Source: Notospermus geniculatus (Eukaryota; Nemertea; Pilidiophora; Heteronemertea; Lineidae). Taken from it: a DNA stretch of 64,000 nucleotides. Shown here in pieces: positions 11,169-22,071 of this stretch (the stretch's first letter is position 1; every line of letters begins with the position of its first letter). The stretch covers positions 253,504-317,503 of the forward strand of contig NMRB01000253.1 in the NCBI GenBank assembly GCA_002633025.1, written 5' to 3'. The notes under the pieces were generated by a model. That model searched no databases. It was not told where the DNA came from and was given only the letters and a program-made list of their open reading frames with translations. Made by a program: the position numbers and the translations under genes.

Positions 11169-12214
11169 GTCTCTCCCAACACTGAAGTTAAAGCTATGGT
11201 CAATGTTTGAACTTCAGCCAGACGTGGTGATCATCGAAGGGCGATCTGCTCACCACTGCATCGCACATCACCCTTCGAGAAATAGGCCGGTCCGCGGCGT
11301 ATCTTGGCACGATGCCAACTTTACCGGTCGACCAATCATATTGCACTTTATGTCGGGTCTTTGGCTACCACTATTTGCACCACGAGGAAATTTTTCAACA
11401 CCGGTTCTGATTGGCCTCCTCTTCAAGAGGCAGCAGATATGTCGCGGACCGGTCTATTTCTCGAAGTGTGATGTGCGATGTAACGCAGTGGTGAGCAGAT
11501 TGGCCTTCGATTACCGAAGATGGACAATGATCGATTTGCCTACATCGAAAAATGCAGTCCAATTCTCCTTGGGTGTCTTATCTATGGTATCTGTTGTATG
11601 AAAGCTCCAACCAGGCTTTTGATGCAGAGCAAGCAATTCTCTTCGACAAAAACGTTTCCCCAGGGTCCTTGCTTCCTCCTACATCAATTTTTTTGTGCTG
11701 CTGTATTGAAAGTTGCCTTAGCGATGGCAGGCTGCAATGAAAAGCAATGATTTGTTGATTTCATAACCGTCTCATAATAGCAAGGGTTAACAAGTACCAT
11801 TACCCAGGCAACCCCATATCAGACAGTCGCATCTCCCCAGTGTATTCCCACACACCAGACTGGCCGAGATAGAATGATTACCCCACTCCTAACTTCATAT
11901 CATGTGTATATACAAGTAAGCTAGCGTCCCTAAGCTAATATTTTAGCGAATGGCATTGCCCGAAGGGCCACGGCGGCGAGACATCTGCGCGCTATTGACT
12001 GCTTGATTAGGCTTTATTTGGTCAGCTACAATCCCAGCATGCCATTCGGTAAGCTAACAATAACAAATGAGTAGCATTTTTGTCTCAGTTGGGTTTATCA
12101 GATGAAAAAAATGTGATGTGAAGTTTCATTAATATGGACAGGGATAACGTAGTATAGTATTGCATACCCTGTTAATGGTCCACTAGGATTTGGTATCTCA
12201 TATCATTTAACCAT
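11169..12214. repeat. About 1.05-kb duplication, copy 2
   Basis: Second member of the pair divided by the N at 11168. Unique sequence resumes after tatcatttaaccat. Treat copy number here as one locus until tested. Confidence 0.9.
11233..11511. mobile_element. Snapback MITE in duplication copy 2
   Basis: Counterpart of the element at 10187-10464, same ends, small sequence differences. Confidence 0.75.
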
Positions 12215-12312
12215 CCCCGGCCCATTCAAGGATGATCATGTTTTGCAGTGGAACCATCAGTGTTCATCATCTAGGATATCATGGGTTCAATGGGGAACTG
12301 GCGTGCCCAAAG

Positions 12313-12827
12313 GTGGCGCTGGGAACAACTCAGTTTTAACACAAAAGCGCATGCTCTGTGACGCCGAAAACGTCATTTTACGTCACACATCGTTCGTGAC
12401 GTTGCACATCGTTCGTGACGTTGCACATCGTTCGTGACGTTGCACATCGTTCGGGACGTTACGTGCGATGCGTCATTCAGAATCAATGACGTTGCTCTTG
12501 GGTCTGTTGTTCACGCTAAAATAGGCAATTTTATCAATGAAATTCAACATGTTTCCGCTTGAATTTTGTTTAAAAACATTCAGATACATTGAGTACGGTA
12601 AGTCCTATACTTGATGATTCAAAATTCAGTGTACTACTTCAGGAAAAATTAGGGCTAGAAGTAGGGTGTAGTTACAGAATTAAATGGCAAAGAACGTTGG
12701 CTTGCAATTTTGTCTCACATTGCCAGTATAAAAGTTGCGACGGCGATTGACCTATTATTCACAGTTCTGCTTTTAGTTGACTTTCAGCATCATAAGTTTT
12801 TAAAACTGAGTTGTTCGTCAGCACCAC
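12313..12827. mobile_element. Snapback element of about 515 bp
   Basis: The left end gtggcgctgggaacaactca continues into gttttaa and is answered at 12797-12827 by ttaaaactgagttgttc and gcaccac in inverted orientation. It holds the 19-bp minisatellite at 12386-12460. The boundaries are estimated from where the inverted match stops. Confidence 0.6.
12386..12460. repeat. 19-bp minisatellite, about four units
   Basis: Unit cacatcgttcgtgacgttg is repeated about four times, the last copy having one change (ttcggg). It contains the acgt/gacgt words common nearby. Confidence 0.95.
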
Positions 12828-14108
12828 GTCACGGATTATAGTTCCACCGGTTCCTCATTACTGATCAAATTCGTTCTCCATGTGATGAAGAAGAAGCTTT
12901 TGAGAGATGATTGCTCTAGTTGACAGCTTATCTGTTCCCTCCCTGACTGCTTGCCCATCCTTCTCTCCCACCAAACTGGTGGATTCATAAAGGCCAAAAG
13001 GTCATTGAAACGAACCATGCAATCAGGCTTATTGACGAGATGAAATGGAACGGGTTAATAATGCCACCAATTTTTTTTCTCGCCAGATGTTTAGCGAGAG
13101 CAACAATTTCTGTTGCGACATTAACAAAGGCAATTTTGCCATTATCAGTGTTTTCCAGTGGAACTGGAACGCACTCTAGTTTCGAAATCGTCCTTCTGCA
13201 TGACTGACACGGCCGACATGCCTAAGCCGAAATATCACCATTTCACCAGCTTCTCAATTAAATTCATATCACTCCCGTGCCTCGTTGAACCTGTCACCAT
13301 CGAAATTCTAATCAAGAGTATAGCCAAATTGGGACTTCACTGTGCTCGACCATCATGATTCTACATCTAGTCACAAGTTAAAAAGACCGCAAATAACGCG
13401 ATGGAGTCAACATGCCCAGTTTTCATAACCCTCTTCCACTCACATTTTGAAATACAAGAGAGGGTCTGTCACTTTTAACGAATTTCCATAATGATTTCAG
13501 GCTAAGTGCTTGCTTCAGGAATATCTAACCACGGTTGTTTGTTATGGAAATTCTTCAATATACCACCCGCTCATACGGCACCTATAAATATGTATAATTT
13601 CTCGATAAAATCCTGTGACTTTAGTAAATAGATGAATGCCATAAAATGCAGCCTGATGGTATATAATGAATTTCACTTTTGGGGAATGAATATCCACTTG
13701 TCATAAATCTAGCAACATCCTATGGAATTTAATCTCGGTTAACTGGATTTGTCGATCAGAGCGTCCTCCGAGTCATTGCTTCTCATTCTTTAACAATGTT
13801 GCAAATGTGAAGCACAAGATGAATGTGTCCCTTGTTAGACGTTACAAGATTCTAACGCAAGATGTGATGCCTGAACCTCTAATGCGTGGCCGGCCATGAT
13901 TACTTCCTGGCGAAAGAAATAAACATCTGACATTACAGTAGTGGTCAAATGTATAATAGCCTTATTTTCTTCTCATTTCAGTTTTGATTGCCGATGACAA
14001 TACAATTATGGCTTGGTAAGTTGTGAAGTATCTTTTTATCAGTTGTAGAAAAATTAATCCAGGGGTCCCTCCCAGCAGGAAGCTTGCCTTTGTGGTCAGT
14101 ATTTCGGA
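12828..14108. other. Unassigned non-coding stretch
   Basis: No supported exon or repeat was seen on either strand. Confidence 0.45.
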
Positions 14109-14113
14109 GACTG

Positions 14114-14378
14114 CAGGGCTGGATCCCGGGTTGACAGAAAGGGGGCGTAGCTTCGACGGAGGCGGTGAGCACTGATAGTGCTAAGTCCAAACTAGGGTCT
14201 GGAGGCCCTCCCCCAGAATAATTTGACAATTTAAGTGCTTTTAGATGCATTTTCCTGGCATCTGAGAGCAAAATACTCGAATTTTTACTATGTGATTGAA
14301 TTTTTCTTGCTAAAAAAATCATTGCTCAGCCAAAAATAGGGGGGTCTAAGCCCCCCATGCCCCCTGGATCCGACCCTG
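14114..14378. mobile_element. MITE with cagggctggatcc ends and 5-bp target duplication
   Basis: The left end cagggctggatcc is answered by ggatccgaccctg at the right. The 5-bp sequence gactg flanks both sides (14109-14113 and 14379-14383). The ends resemble hAT termini, but hAT elements usually duplicate 8 bp; a 5-bp duplication fits a hAT5-like group or another superfamily. No coding frame. Confidence 0.85.
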
Positions 14379-14383
14379 GACTG

Positions 14384-15576
14384 GAACCAGTTGTTGTCAA
14401 CTGTGACAGAGTTAGTGTTTTTGTCATATTTATGAAGTCTTCGCAACTTTGCGTTCAGGCAAATCTTTTGTAAGGCAATCAGTGAACAATATGGCATGTG
14501 CAGCCAAACAAAGGACTTGCGTTCTCGCAAAGTTGCGAAGGCTTGTACTCTCTAGCCAGAGCCAGTGAGAACAGTATGAAGAGAAAATGAGACATTTTCG
14601 ATACACCCTGTATGACCTATCACAGTTATCCTCATCCATTGTTCAGTGTATTCACTGGCTCTACTTGCTGATAGAAGGGATTGCCCTGTCATCTTCAATC
14701 CTACTTGATTATCCCAACATGACAAGATAATAGTTGCATCTTCAACTTGGGACTGTGGACATGCTGGCAGCCGATGAGGCTTAGCTCAGGATTGGTGTCG
14801 AGACTAGATTGGATCTAAGGTCAAGACAGGATTGCAGGATGGCTGCTAAACTGTTGGGGAGCTAACTGGTGATGCAGTCGAATAATTCCTTTTACTGAAG
14901 CAAGAGATCCTTTAGCACTTGGAATGCTGTCACTGCTGTCAATAATGATTCATATTAAGCTGTGTCTTCTGGAAGTTGTTGTTTCCAAAGAAGTGCATTG
15001 CACACACCATATCTTTGAGATCATACTGAAATTGCAAGAATAAGTAGCTTAAAGGTTCTGATATTGACAGAGTAGATTAGAAATTAATGCAATAAAGTAT
15101 AGATTTTCATGGGAGAAGTCTTTGAAATGAGAAAGGTCACATAGGAGGCGGAAGCCAATGCAGCTACAGTTGCTCTTAGTTTCTTTTAGGAAAATGTATT
15201 CATAGCTTGCTCGTGATGCCTTCTTTGGTATTTTTTGTCGTCAGATCTTCAAGTCATTAAAAAATGTTGAATTCACGAGAGAACCAGTAGATGTGGGATG
15301 TGCTTTGAACTCTGTGAACAGGATCTGCATGGAATTTAGATGTTGCAAAAGGGTTTTGGAATTGTGAACTGAATGAATTGACTTAGTAGCATGAGTGTGA
15401 GAGGGTGCAAAATGACTTCTGCCAGCGAAGAGTCCAATCATTCTGAGCGGATGTTGATGTAATTTCAAAAGAAAATCACGGAGACATATTGTGAGGATGA
15501 ATTTGTGTGGATTGTGACCTCAGTCAGTTCGCCATGTTCAGTCAGTGGAGAGGCAGAAAACTCACCGAAAAATACA
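14384..15576. other. Unassigned non-coding stretch
   Basis: Nothing recognisable beyond weak repeats of ttcgcaactttgcg and its inverse near 14439 and 14526. Confidence 0.4.
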
Positions 15577-15648
15577 TGCACACGTGAGCTATCTGCTGAG
15601 CAAACTGTCTCGAATGACTTTTTGCTCAGCAGATAGCGCCAGTGTGCA
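15577..15648. repeat. 72-nt hairpin, pre-microRNA-sized
   Basis: Arms of about 28 nt (tgcacac...gctatctgctgagcaaa and its inverted copy) enclose a loop of about 16 nt. The stem has one short internal bulge near the base. Size and shape suit a microRNA precursor, but a tiny MITE is equally possible from sequence alone. Confidence 0.7.
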
Positions 15649-16088
15649 GCAGGCTTTATCGGGATTAAGGGTTCTTCCTCTTGTTCTTTAATGTTTCTCT
15701 ATCGACTAGTAACCTATAGAAAAAATGTATTTATAAACAAACCTATGACGCTTTATCTCAAGAATAGCGTCCCCAAGTGAATATGGTCTATTTTCGTAGC
15801 CGAATGCTTCAGGGCCGTTCTTTGATTTGATGGAACGTAGTCAATATTCGAACGCGACTCAATAATGTTTAAGCTCGATGTGTTTATCAATCGTCAAATT
15901 TGCCAAGGGCGATAGATCGTAAGAGGATAGAAGTAGTCTTACTACAAATAAGTTGATATTATAAATTGTATGAAGTATTTGTGTGAAATGCGATTAGATT
16001 GAAGCTCATCTGAATTTTCGGATGTCTCCAGGGAGGCGACAGCTACTGTCAAGTCTATAGGTTATTTCCAATTTGATGTTCCCGGCCT

Positions 16089-16291
16089 AATGGGGAACTT
16101 TCCTGCCGTCAGAGGCCACCACAAGTTAGCGGTCCAAGAACGTCATGAAATTTGACGTCACAGGGCAGAAACGCATGCCACAACGTCGTCCATAATGACG
16201 TGGGTGCCGTCGCTCACGCATTTGACGTCAAATTTTGTGACGTTCTTGGACCGCTAACAGGTGGCCTCTAACGGCAGGAAAGTCTCCCATT
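16089..16291. mobile_element. Snapback MITE of about 203 bp
   Basis: Arms of about 75-80 bp: aatggggaactttcctgccg... with ttagcggtccaagaacgtca is answered by tgacgttcttggaccgctaa...cggcaggaaagtctcccatt. The inner parts contain tgacgtca words. A target duplication is not clear. Confidence 0.8.
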
Positions 16292-16921
16292 GTTGACTGA
16301 TTTTCATTGTGGATCAAGTGAATTTTGTTCCTACATTAACAAATTTGGAACTGATTTTTGTCAGGTAGGCTACCTCGTTTTCATGGAATAATCTGCCAAA
16401 GGCCAACAGTGCCTTTTATGATTGATCGTCTCATGATTGACTCCATATGCCTGTTGTAGTCCCTATCCCTATCAATGTTCTTTCCCACTCATCTTCTCCT
16501 TTGTACCTCGAAGCTTACTAAGCCCTATTTATCCCTTTGAATCTGGGGTAATTTCAGAATGACAACAGATGCGGAAGCCAGGTTGTTTCTCAGTCGGTGT
16601 CAACATTTTTTCATCAAATGTAGGATACGCTGATTGGAGGAGGGATCTACTTACTCTTCCAAAGCATGATCGGTCCCAATTTCCGGGCTGTGTATCCATA
16701 AGAGGCATTACAAAAAATCTTAACCCTTGTTTCCCTGTGCACTGCTATCTCTTGCAAAGGAATGAATGTGCTCAGAAAAGAATGGGCCTTTGACTCTGTG
16801 CAGCATTACTACTGTCGCAATGTCATGTGAGTCATTTATTGCAATTATCATTTCATCAGAAGGTGCATGGAATTCATACATGTTTGTTTTTGTCATCGCC
16901 CAATTGTTTCTAAGATATCAG
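16292..16921. other. Unassigned non-coding stretch
   Basis: The 74-codon frame at 16569-16793 shows no recognisable domain. Nothing else seen. Confidence 0.4.
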
Positions 16922-17930
16922 TTTGACTCACAACAGACATAATCGCTTCCATAAGGTTGCCAGTTACAAAGGCTCTAAATACAAGCAACAGACAAGTCAC
17001 GCTCTTTTTGTTCAATAATTGATGGGAAGCTCCATGCAAAACAACAAAATACATCAACGTCTGTGCTCCTTTGATGCGCGTCTCAGGTTCCCAATACTGT
17101 TTCAGTGAACATCAGCATCAGCACCTGTGAATTGGTTGCCGTTGATAGTACAGACTTGTTCAAAAGTAAATCTTCTAGCTGGTTTTCTTACGTTTTCGTG
17201 TGATACGCTTGCTGCTCACGTAATAGCTTTCGCGCAGTCCTTTTCCAATTTCTCTCTCATTTTCCCAATGTTTCCATGGTGATGTTTTCATTCTAATTTT
17301 TGTTTTTTCTACTCTCGATAATCCGTACACCTTTGCAAATTTTTGTTCCCAGGATGCTTTTTTGCTAAGATTTGATATCAAAACCTAATTGAAGCCATTT
17401 CATGCGCTGTGTCAAAACTTCCTTTCCAGCACATTTGAACATGTTGTAAAAAAGCCAAGTGTTTCTGAACCACTTGAAAATGCTGAGTCATCAATATTGG
17501 TGGTGCACAGAAGGGGATCTCATAACAGATGCAACATGGAGAAAGAACTGTTGTTACAAGGAATGGAATTCAATGCGAATGTTCTGACACACCTGTAATG
17601 TGGGAACAGATCAGCTGGTTTGAGTAATGCAATTGATTATTTGATAGAAGTTCACGATTTGTGATCATTGGACATGTTGTGTAGCTATTGGGATTTGAAG
17701 TATATAAGAATTTGTGAGACACCTTTTGGGTGCTGTTACATAGCCTATAGATGTGACAAAATTCTGACCAGATTCTCTTACTTTTGACAAAAATGAACTC
17801 GTCATGAACATGACAATCTTACTGGGAGGAAATGTCTCTCTAATTGCATTTATATAATCCTGCTCCTAAACTTTTCACACCTTCCTGTTTTTTCAGGGTT
17901 TCTTCATTTTTAACTATTAATCCACAATAT
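16922..17930. repeat. About 1-kb duplication, copy 1 (ends at a single N)
   Basis: It begins ttgactcacaacagac and ends taatccacaatat, followed by N at 17931 and then the same sequence again. There are only a few differences between copies. Same signature as the pair at 10.1-12.2 kb, so probably unmerged allelic contig ends. Small frames at 17175-17381 (-) and 17389-17598 (+) exist in both copies; differences between copies include amino-acid changes, giving no sign of coding constraint. Confidence 0.9.
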
Positions 17931-17931
17931 N

Positions 17932-18931
17932 TTGACTCACAACAGACATAATCGCTTCCATAAGGTTGCCAGTTACAAAGGCTCTAAATACAAGCAACAG
18001 ACAAGTCACGCTCTTTTTGTTCAATAATTGATGGGAAGCTCCATGCAAAACAACAAAATACATCAACGTCTGTGCTCCTTTGATGCGCGTCTCAGGTTCC
18101 CAATACTGTTTCAGTGAACATCAGCATCAGCACCTGTGAATTGGTTGCCGTTGATAGTACAGACTTGTTCAAAAGTAAATCTTCTAGCTGGTTTTCTTAC
18201 GTTTTCGTGTGATACGCTTGCTGCTCACGTAATAGCTTTCGCGCAGTCCTTTTCCAATTTCTCTCTCATTTTCCCAATGTTTCCATGGTGATGTTTTCAT
18301 TCTAATTTTCCTTTTTTCTACTCTCGATAATCCGTACACCTTTGCAAGTTTTTGTTCCCAGGATGCTTTTTTGCTAAGATTTGATATCAAAACCTAATTG
18401 AAGCCATTTCATGCGCTGTGTCAAGACTTCCTTTCCAGCACATTTGAACGTGTTGTAAAAAAGCCAAGTGTTTCTGAACCACTTGAAAATGCTGAGTCAT
18501 CAATATTGGTGGTGCACAGAAGGGGATCTCATAACAGATGCAACATGGAGAAAGAACTGTTGTTACAAGGAATGGAATTCAATGTGAATGTTCTGACACA
18601 CCTGTAATGTGGGAACAGATCAGCTGGTTTGAGTAATGCAATTGATTATTTGATAGAAGTTCACGATTTGTGATCATTGGACATGTTGTGTATCTATTGG
18701 GATTTGAAGTATGTAAGAATTTGTGAGACAACTTTTGGGTGCTACACATAGATGTGACAAAATTCTGACCAGATACTCTTACTTTTGACAAAAATGAACT
18801 CGTCATGAACATGACAATCTTACTGGGAGGAAATGTCTCTCTAATTGCATTTATATAATCCTGCTCCTAAACTTTTCACACCTTCCTGTTTTTTCAGGGT
18901 TTCTTCATTTTTAACTATTAATCCACAATAT
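17932..18931. repeat. About 1-kb duplication, copy 2
   Basis: Near-identical partner of 16922-17930, starting directly after the single N. Unique sequence resumes at aaaggatcc. Confidence 0.9.
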
Positions 18932-18967
18932 AAAGGATCCAGCTCATTCACTCGGGGATCTCTACTA

Positions 18968-19026
18968 ACTGCCTGAGGAACACCCCGGTTGGGGTCGAAA
19001 ATTTACCAAATTTGGAGACGACTTTA
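18968..19026 (+). mobile_element. Fragment of the 1327-1586 MITE family
   Basis: Contains gcctgagga, ccccggttggggtcgaaaat and ggagacgac in the same order as the right arm of the element at 1327-1586. Confidence 0.7.
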
Positions 19027-19794
19027 CTTACACTTGTCATAATCCTGCTCCAAGCTATAAATGAAACATGCTGACTTCATAACTGCATTTCCCCATCTTG
19101 GAATGGAAAACGCAATGTCAAGGCAAATCCCACCTCTTGACCTGCTGTCAGTGGCAAATAGTGTTTTTGCATCTTGCTTAATATTTCCATCATATGTCAA
19201 AAAGCAGTGACCGACCTATCGATCCCAGTTCTCTTGGATATGACGTTCCGTATCTTAAGAACCTTCCCAAAGCACACACACTTGTCAACATTGAATTCTC
19301 AGTTTGAAACCAGTATTGGACCGTTTCATGTTTATTTGTAATGTAAACCAACTGGTTCAAAGGCAAGAGCGAAATATCAAGCATGTAGCATGCTCTCAAA
19401 AATCAATGCTCAGAAGACATTTCATCAAGAGAAAGTTGGTGGCTGCACTATTTGAATATTCATGACATATGTATTGGATTTAGCGAGTAAGAGGCAGGAA
19501 ATGTTGAATCCAGGCCAGGTAAGAGTGTGCATGGTGGAAAGAGTGCAGTATTCTGTTACAATGATATTTCGATATTGCTCGTGCATCACTTTGCATATAT
19601 GTGATATTTTGTAGCTACTTTTGTGGGCTATGGATTGGTAGAATGGTACATGTATAATTCACGGCTAGTAGTACTAGCAGTGTAAAACTTAAATCACTTC
19701 TTGATCACGAAGCAGGAAATCATCAAGTGGACTTGATCGCTTGTCCAATTCATCCTTCGACATGTTTTATCAACTTCGACGTGTTTTATCAACT

Positions 19795-19862
19795 AGAAAG
19801 TGCCTGAGGAAGACCCCGGTTGGGTTCGAAAATTTGTGAAATTCGGAGACGACTTTTTTTAC
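19795..19862 (+). mobile_element. Second fragment of the 1327-1586 MITE family
   Basis: Contains ctagaaagtgcctgaggaag, tcgaaaatttgtgaaatt and ggagacgac, matching the right arm of the element at 1327-1586. A short tandem of cgac(a/g)tgttttatcaac lies just before it. Confidence 0.75.
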
Positions 19863-20079
19863 TGTCCAAGTCATGCAGGTGATCAGTAAAATGAACACTT
19901 AATGACAGAAATCTACAGCTATAAGTTGGAAAACCCAATGCAGCATGGAACCTGTTGCGCTAATATCATTTTGTCAGCTTTTAAAAAGTTAAAATATATA
20001 CACAATGCAACTCGGCATAAAGTGACTCAATATCTTGCAACTTGCCAAAACAGCTGCAACAAAAAAGCCCAAATGAGAC

Positions 20080-20200
20080 AAAATTGATATTCAAAGGCAA
20101 TTAATATTCAATTTCGAGTCCATTTTTTTGGGAGCAACTCTCTTATAAAGACTGCTGAAATATTCCACAGCATTCACTGTCGCTGTCAACAATTCGAAAG
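20080..20200 (+). promoter_or_regulatory. Gene 1 promoter and non-coding exon 1
   Basis: A block shared with the other genes (caaaattgatattcaaaggc, then aattaat) is followed by a TATA box (ttataaag, 20143-20150). About 28 bp later an initiator-like cattcact (20171-20178) precedes the donor site aaag/gtaag at 20200/20201. An E-box word CAGCTG lies at 20051-20056, just upstream. Exon 1 (about 20173-20200) is inferred from the matching layout of all four genes; no transcript was available. Confidence 0.65.
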
Positions 20201-20550
20201 GTAAGCAAACCCATCTTCTCTCCAATTTTTTCCACTCTTCTGTATTCACAAGACCAAGAATATAGGTACATGTATATTCTTGACAAGACCAACCTATTTA
20301 CCACTGACCAGAAGTTCCGAATCCGTTGCCATTCTGCCTGGGATGGAACTTTTGCCACAATATACTGCTGCCTCTTTAGCTAGGATCTCTCTGTTGTTGC
20401 TTCCTTGCAGTAAGATGCATGTCAGTGCAAAAGACTAGGCCCATGAATGACCAGGCAAAAGGGTGATTTTGAAGTCAGTTATTTCTCTAGTCTATGATTC
20501 TAGCTGGTGATATTGATAGTTGTGTAAGGAGCACGCTAAGCAGCTCCTTA

Positions 20551-20794
20551 GGCCCGTCTACACGATCATACATTTGTTCAAAACATCATCATACATTTGT
20601 ATGATGATTTTCATGGACAAATGTATGATCGGTGTGGACCGTTTTCCCAGCAAGCTTGAATAGCATCCAACACGTATGATGATGTTCAAACTTTTAGCTG
20701 CATTGTGTAGACGGAAATCCACAACAAGCTTGGACATCATCATACAAATGTATGATGATGTTTTGAACAAATGTATGATCATGTAGACGGGCCT
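20551..20794. mobile_element. Snapback MITE in gene 1 leader intron, TTA flanks
   Basis: Long inverted arms begin ggcccgtctacacgatcata and end with the inverted match gatcatgtagacgggcct. tta stands at both sides (20548-20550, 20795-20797), fitting a PIF/Harbinger TWA target. The arms contain nested catcatacatttgtatgatg palindromes. It lies in the predicted first intron of gene 1. Confidence 0.8.
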
Positions 20795-20968
20795 TTAGAG
20801 AGGTGCTGGACCTTCCCTTATGCTTGCTTTTTCAATGAACAGAATATATACATGTGGATCTACCAATACTATATTTTTTTGTATTGCAGTGTAAGAAATT
20901 AAAAGCTTTGAATACTGTCCTGTTCAGGCTCCTGTGTACATGTTGTGTTCTTTTGCTTCAGATCAGCC

Positions 20969-21907
20969 ATGAAGTCCACCGTAGTTGTCCTGATTGTCTT
21001 GCTTGCCGCCAACATCTGCATGGCCGGTAAACACCACCTTGATGCATCGCCTGTGTCTTTAAATCTTGGTAAGATGGCCCGTATTTTAGAATGCTCCCGC
21101 AGCGTAAAGTAGTTCCTCAAGGCCATTGTTCTGCTGTTGAGAACAATAGCCTTGAGGAACTCCTTTACGTTGAGGAGCATTCTAAAATACGGACCACAAT
21201 GTTGCGGGATTGCCAGATAACAATTTGCTGATGTTATCATTAATGCAAGACATTACCAGACAATTCAGATGGCATGAGCACAGACTTTTGTATTCCATGC
21301 AAAAAACACTGCCATCATCTGCATTGACAATGAATGTGTCCTGCGGCAGACCATTCTGAATGTTTGACAAGACTGTCTGTCCATGTCATCTTCTGCACTA
21401 ACTTGGCAATTTTTGGTGACTGACATTTACCCAATGAAAGTGATGACTGCCATTTACCAACAGGTCCGGTTTTTCCACCCTTGTCAGAGTTCTAGCCAGA
21501 AATTTTTTCCAAACAGGGTGGGGTGACTGCATTTTCCTATGATTTCAAGCCCTGGATTTTCAGAGTGGGAGTGAAATTCAAACGGGGTGGTGTAATGGAA
21601 AATACATTGCAAGTTACATTTCTAAACAGGGTGATAAAAATTTGAACAGGGTGGTAAAATGACCTCTGAATTTTGAACAGGGTGGTACCCTTCTGTGAAA
21701 CTGGCCTGGCTAGAACACTGCTTGTAAAATGTATAATACAAATTCATCATTCGGGATCAGGTGCAGTAACCTGCTGCAGCCTCTATCAAACATGTACGTA
21801 TGTTAGTATCAGTTTCAATACTATTGCAGTTCTGTACATGAACACAGTGAATTTCTTCTATACTTGTATTTTTCAGCGGGAGGAAAACCACCCAAGGGAC
21901 CTCCGAA
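20969..21907 (+). CDS. Gene 1: cysteine-knot-family secreted peptide, incomplete (last exon missing)
   Basis: Exon 2 begins after the acceptor at 20961, starts at ATG 20969 and ends at 21068 (donor 21069, phase 1). Exon 3 is 21877-21907 (acceptor 21876, donor 21908, phase 2). Exon 2 encodes a signal peptide (basic start, VLIVLLAA core, small residues at the likely cut near MAG) and the start of a propeptide (LDASPV motif). Exon 3 encodes a short Gly/Pro/Lys segment two codons shorter than in the sister genes and lacking their RK pair. The reading frame is intact through both exons. The cysteine exon expected next is not found; intron 3 runs into an N gap at 22005-22071. Intron 3 up to the gap aligns with gene 4 (tggacctcaag), where the last exon lies about 215 bp further on. 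So the exon may lie in mis-sized gap sequence, or the gene may be broken. Confidence 0.75.
21075..21196. mobile_element. 122-bp snapback hairpin beside gene 1 exon 2 donor
   Basis: Arms of about 55 bp (tggcccgtattttagaatgc... answered by gcattctaaaatacggacca) enclose a loop of about 7 nt (gctgttg). It starts 6 nt inside the intron, directly after gtaaga. The sister genes lack it. Confidence 0.85.
21485..21720. mobile_element. MITE with cagagttctagccag ends and 5-bp target duplication, in gene 1 intron
   Basis: The left end cagagttctagccag and right end ctggctagaacactg are inverted copies. The 5-bp word cttgt flanks both sides (21480-21484, 21721-21725). The interior repeats aacagggtgg several times. 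It lies in the intron between exons 2 and 3 of gene 1. Confidence 0.85.
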
Positions 21908-22004
21908 GTAAGTATTAATGCCAATTTAGTTCCCCCCCAAGTTGTATGACTGCTAACTTTGTGGACCTCAAGCGGAAAGTGACCAGCCAATCGTCATACA
22001 AAAT

Positions 22005-22071
22005 NNNNNNNNNNNNNNNNNNNNNNNNNNNNNNNNNNNNNNNNNNNNNNNNNNNNNNNNNNNNNNNNNNN
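22005..22071. other. Assembly gap (67 N)
   Basis: Run of N in what should be intron 3 or the final exon of gene 1. Confidence 1.

Noticed and set aside
10473-11750. Frames of 62-76 codons present in both 1-kb copies
   Set aside because: Repetition reflects the probable assembly duplication, not conservation; two overlapping frames are open and neither is recognisable.
12386-12460. CRISPR-like regular repeats
   Set aside because: Units are contiguous with no spacers; it is a minisatellite in eukaryotic DNA.
17175-18607. Paired Lys/Arg-rich frames (68 and 69 codons) on both strands
   Set aside because: The duplicated sequence is probably one locus, and differences between copies alter amino acids; no start context, splice sites or domain support.
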